DNA of 14,520 bases from ARS21 sp964615505 (GTDB taxonomy: Archaea; Nanobdellota; Nanobdellia; UBA10117; ARS21), in NCBI GenBank assembly GCA_964615505.1, contig CAZTOR010000006.1:1-14520 (forward strand), written 5' to 3'. Each line of letters begins with the position of its first letter. Within the stretch, counting starts at the first letter, position 1. The notes under the pieces were generated by a model that saw nothing but the letters and a program-made list of their open reading frames with translations, did not search any database and had not been told where the DNA came from. A program made the position numbers and the translations under genes. Below, in pieces: positions 12,763 to 14,520 of this stretch.

Positions 12763-12782
12763 TCGAATAATTAGACCTTATT

Positions 12783-12896
<114 letters not shown>

Positions 12897-12906
12897 TTTC
12901 ATACTC

Positions 12907-12913
12907 TTTTTAT
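12907..12913 (+). promoter_or_regulatory. T-rich element: weak TATA for rnp4 and possible 5S terminator
   Basis: TTTTTAT is centred at 12910, 25 nt before the rnp4 ATG (12935), and lies 10 nt past the 5S 3' end. Archaeal polymerase stops at T tracts, so the same bases could end the 5S transcript and promote the next. The TATA match is weaker than others here. Confidence 0.45.
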
Positions 12914-12934
12914 TGTCTCAATTTTAAAATTAAT

Positions 12935-13225
12935 ATGAAAAATTCAGTTAAACAAATTGGTTTGGAAAGAATTAAAATTTTGTTTAAAGAAGCAGAAAAA
13001 AATAAAGAATATGCGGATAGATATGTTTTCTTAGCAAGAAAACTAGCTATGCGATACAATATTAAACTCTCTGCAAAATTTAAAAGGAAATATTGTCATA
13101 ATTGCTATAAATATTTTTATCCTGAACGTTACAAAGTTAGAACAAATCCTAAAAATAAAGCGGTAGAATATACGTGTCAATTATGTCAAAAGGTAACTAG
13201 GTTCGGATATAGAATTGAAAAATAA
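12935..13225 (+). CDS. rnp4: RNase P protein component 4 (Rpp21)
   Basis: The 96-residue protein fits archaeal Rpp21/Rpr2, a subunit of RNase P, which trims tRNA 5' leaders. Two N-terminal helices (QIGLERIKILFKEAEKN and ADRYVFLARKLAMRYN), which pair with Rpp29, precede a zinc ribbon with C54 and C57 (CHNC) and C81 and C84 (CQLC). The basic stretch KFKRKY is next to the first knuckle. Length is typical (95-120). It directly follows 5S rRNA on the same strand and converges with thrS after 34 nt. Confidence 0.93.
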   Translation: MKNSVKQIGLERIKILFKEAEKNKEYADRYVFLARKLAMRYNIKLSAKFKRKYCHNCYKYFYPERYKVRTNPKNKAVEYTCQLCQKVTRFGYRIEK

Positions 13226-13244
13226 AAAGTAATTAAATTTATAG

Positions 13245-13257
13245 AAAAACTATTTTT
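13245..13257. terminator. Back-to-back T tracts between rnp4 and thrS
   Basis: The gap between the convergent genes carries T5 on the plus strand (13253-13257) and T5 on the minus strand (13249-13245) around the short pairing ATAG/CTAT. Archaeal RNA polymerase can terminate on such tracts, so this may serve both transcripts. No strong hairpin is present. Confidence 0.4.
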
Positions 13258-13259
13258 AA

Positions 13260-14468
13260 TTAATTGATTGTTTTTTCCTTAATTTCAGTATTTATTTTTT
13301 TTATGAAATCGTTGATTTTAACTCCGAATTTTGGTCTACTTCCTCTTGGTCTGACTGCTAAAGTTCCTTTGTCTTTTTCTTTTTGACCAATTACAATAAT
13401 GTATGGTACTTTTTCAAGTTCTGCCTCTCGAACTTTTCGTTGTACTGTCTCAGAACGATAATCGCCCTCTACTCGTAGTCCCTTCGATTCTAATGATTTA
13501 ACAATCTTTTTTGTATATCCAATCATATCATTATTGAAACTAATTACTTTAACTTGAGTCGGTGACAACCACACTGGAAAAGCGCCTCTATAATGTTCAA
13601 TAAGAATTCCAAACATTCGTTCGAATGAGCCGAGTAATGCTCTGTGTAAAATTATTGGGAACTCTTCTTTATCTTCTTTATTTGTATAAGTTGCGCCAAG
13701 TCGAGAACATAAATTAAAATCTAATTGTATAGTCGATAATTGCCAAGCTTTTCCGTTTGCATCTTTGAAATTGAAGTCAATCTTTGGTCCATAGAATGCG
13801 CCATCTCCTTTGTTAACAGAATATTTCATTCTATTTCTCTTTAAAGCCGATTCAAGAATTGATTCTGCGTTATTCCATGTTTTGACATCTCCCACATATT
13901 TCTTAGGTCGAGTTGAGAGTTCAACACTGGTATTTTTGAATCCGAGTGCTTTGTACACGGTTCGAACTAATTCAATCAATTGTGATATTTCTCCATCTAA
14001 AGTTTCAAGATTACAGAAAATGTGGGCATCGTCTTGAGTAATCATACGAACTCGAGAAAGTCCAGTTAATGCTCCAGATGCCTCATTTCGATAAACAGTT
14101 GCGAATTCTGCATATCTTCGAGGAATGTCTCTATAAGAATGATTTTCTTTTTTGAAAATTGTTGTGTGGAATGGGCAACTCATTGGTTTGACTGCCATCT
14201 TATCTTCTCTAGCCTTAACTAAAAACATATCTTCACGGTAATTCGCCCAGTGTCCCGATTTCTTAAATAAATCTATCTTAGATAAGTGTGGTGTTCTTAC
14301 AAATTTGTATCCTTGTTTAGCCAAGAGTTCTCTCAAAAAAGTTTGTAACTCATAAAATACTGCTTCGCCTTGCCAAGGAAAAAGAGGTAATCCTGGTCCA
14401 ATATTATCGCTTTGTTGGTATAAATTTAATTTCGGTCCCAGAACACGGTGGTCATTTGCCTTAGCCAT
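13260..14468 (-). CDS. thrS: Threonyl-tRNA synthetase, catalytic form without TGS and editing domains
   Basis: This class II enzyme charges tRNA-Thr. The 402-residue protein starts directly at the catalytic core (DHRVLGPKLNLY, 6-17). Motif 2 lies in RNEASGALTGLSRVR (127-141) and motif 3 in GSFERMFGILIEHY (280-293). The zinc ligands C98 (KPMSCPFH), H149 (QDDAHIF) and H275 (ILHRALLG) are all present. The anticodon-binding domain spans about 303-395. The sequence is of bacterial/crenarchaeal ThrRS-cat type rather than the classical euryarchaeal type. Canonical enzymes exceed 600 residues; the TGS and editing domains are absent. A TATA box 25 nt before ATG 14468 shows the short start is real. Mischarged serine must be cleared in trans or not at all. 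Confidence 0.93.
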   Translation of the reverse strand: MAKANDHRVLGPKLNLYQQSDNIGPGLPLFPWQGEAVFYELQTFLRELLAKQGYKFVRTPHLSKIDLFKKSGHWANYREDMFLVKAREDKMAVKPMSCPFHTTIFKKENHSYRDIPRRYAEFATVYRNEASGALTGLSRVRMITQDDAHIFCNLETLDGEISQLIELVRTVYKALGFKNTSVELSTRPKKYVGDVKTWNNAESILESALKRNRMKYSVNKGDGAFYGPKIDFNFKDANGKAWQLSTIQLDFNLCSRLGATYTNKEDKEEFPIILHRALLGSFERMFGILIEHYRGAFPVWLSPTQVKVISFNNDMIGYTKKIVKSLESKGLRVEGDYRSETVQRKVREAELEKVPYIIVIGQKEKDKGTLAVRPRGSRPKFGVKINDFIKKINTEIKEKTIN

Positions 14469-14489
14469 AAAGTATGGTCTTACTTAATG

Positions 14490-14497
14490 TATAAAAA
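14490..14497 (-). promoter_or_regulatory. TATA box of thrS
   Basis: Minus-strand TTTTTATA is centred at 14493.5, 25.5 nt before ATG 14468. It fixes the 5' end of the gene and excludes an upstream in-frame extension carrying editing domains. The remaining bases to the window end (14498-14520) show nothing I can assign. Confidence 0.7.
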
Positions 14498-14520
14498 TAA
14501 ATCGATTAAGAATGAAGGAC

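Noticed and set aside
13226..13260. Classical hairpin terminator between rnp4 and thrS
   Set aside because: Only a 4-bp ATAG/CTAT pairing is present; T tracts alone are the better explanation.

Overview
The window looks like a piece of an AT-rich, very compact archaeal chromosome, most likely from a small-genome DPANN-type lineage (Woesearchaeota/Pacearchaeota-like; the lineage is inferred from gene content and style, not from a marker tree). The archaeal assignment is firm. It rests on RNA polymerase subunit P, ribosomal protein L37Ae, archaeal SepF, prefoldin beta, KEOPS Pcc1, the RNase P Rpp21 subunit, UPF0147, Pth2, a PAC2 protein and TATA boxes about 25 nt upstream of start codons. There is no mobile element, CRISPR array or phage gene. 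No gap between genes exceeds about 100 bases, and several neighbouring genes overlap.

Layout. 1-52: 3' part of tRNA-Ser(UGA). 58-879 (-): family 2 glycosyltransferase. 930-2113 (+): Dph6-like diphthamide synthetase overlapping a class I glutamine amidotransferase. 2100-2450 (-): Pth2. 2500-3402 (+): unrecognised multi-pass membrane protein. 3395-5954 (-): four-gene tRNA-modification operon (45-residue membrane protein, Trm-G10-type methyltransferase, Dus, TatD). 5991-6407 (-): SepF. 6463-7634 (-): information-processing operon rpl37A-rpoP-pcc1-pfdB-UPF0147. 7673-7745 (-): tRNA-Gly(UCC). 7824-9577 (+): PIG-L deacetylase plus GT4 glycosyltransferase. 9564-11920 (-): two tandem helical (HEPN-like) small proteins followed by a PIN-domain/PilT-type ATPase. 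11984-12703 (-): PAC2-family protein. 12783-12896 (+): free-standing 5S rRNA. 12935-13225 (+): RNase P component 4. 13260-14468 (-): threonyl-tRNA synthetase reduced to catalytic and anticodon-binding domains.

Expression. In almost every transcription unit a TATA-like box is centred 24-26 nt before the start codon, which predicts leaderless mRNAs. Two intergenic regions carry one near-symmetric box placed equidistantly between two divergent start codons. Shine-Dalgarno sites (GGTGA/GGAGG) appear only at a few places: PIG-L, GT4 and the second HEPN-like gene.

Most interesting points: the symmetric bidirectional leaderless promoters; the PP-loop + amidotransferase pair around diphthamide synthesis; the HEPN-like pair coupled to a PIN-ATPase with a degenerate C-terminus; the editing-less ThrRS with a promoter fixing its short start; a Trm-G10 enzyme that appears to lack THUMP; and an unlisted 45-aa membrane protein at the head of the tRNA-modification operon.
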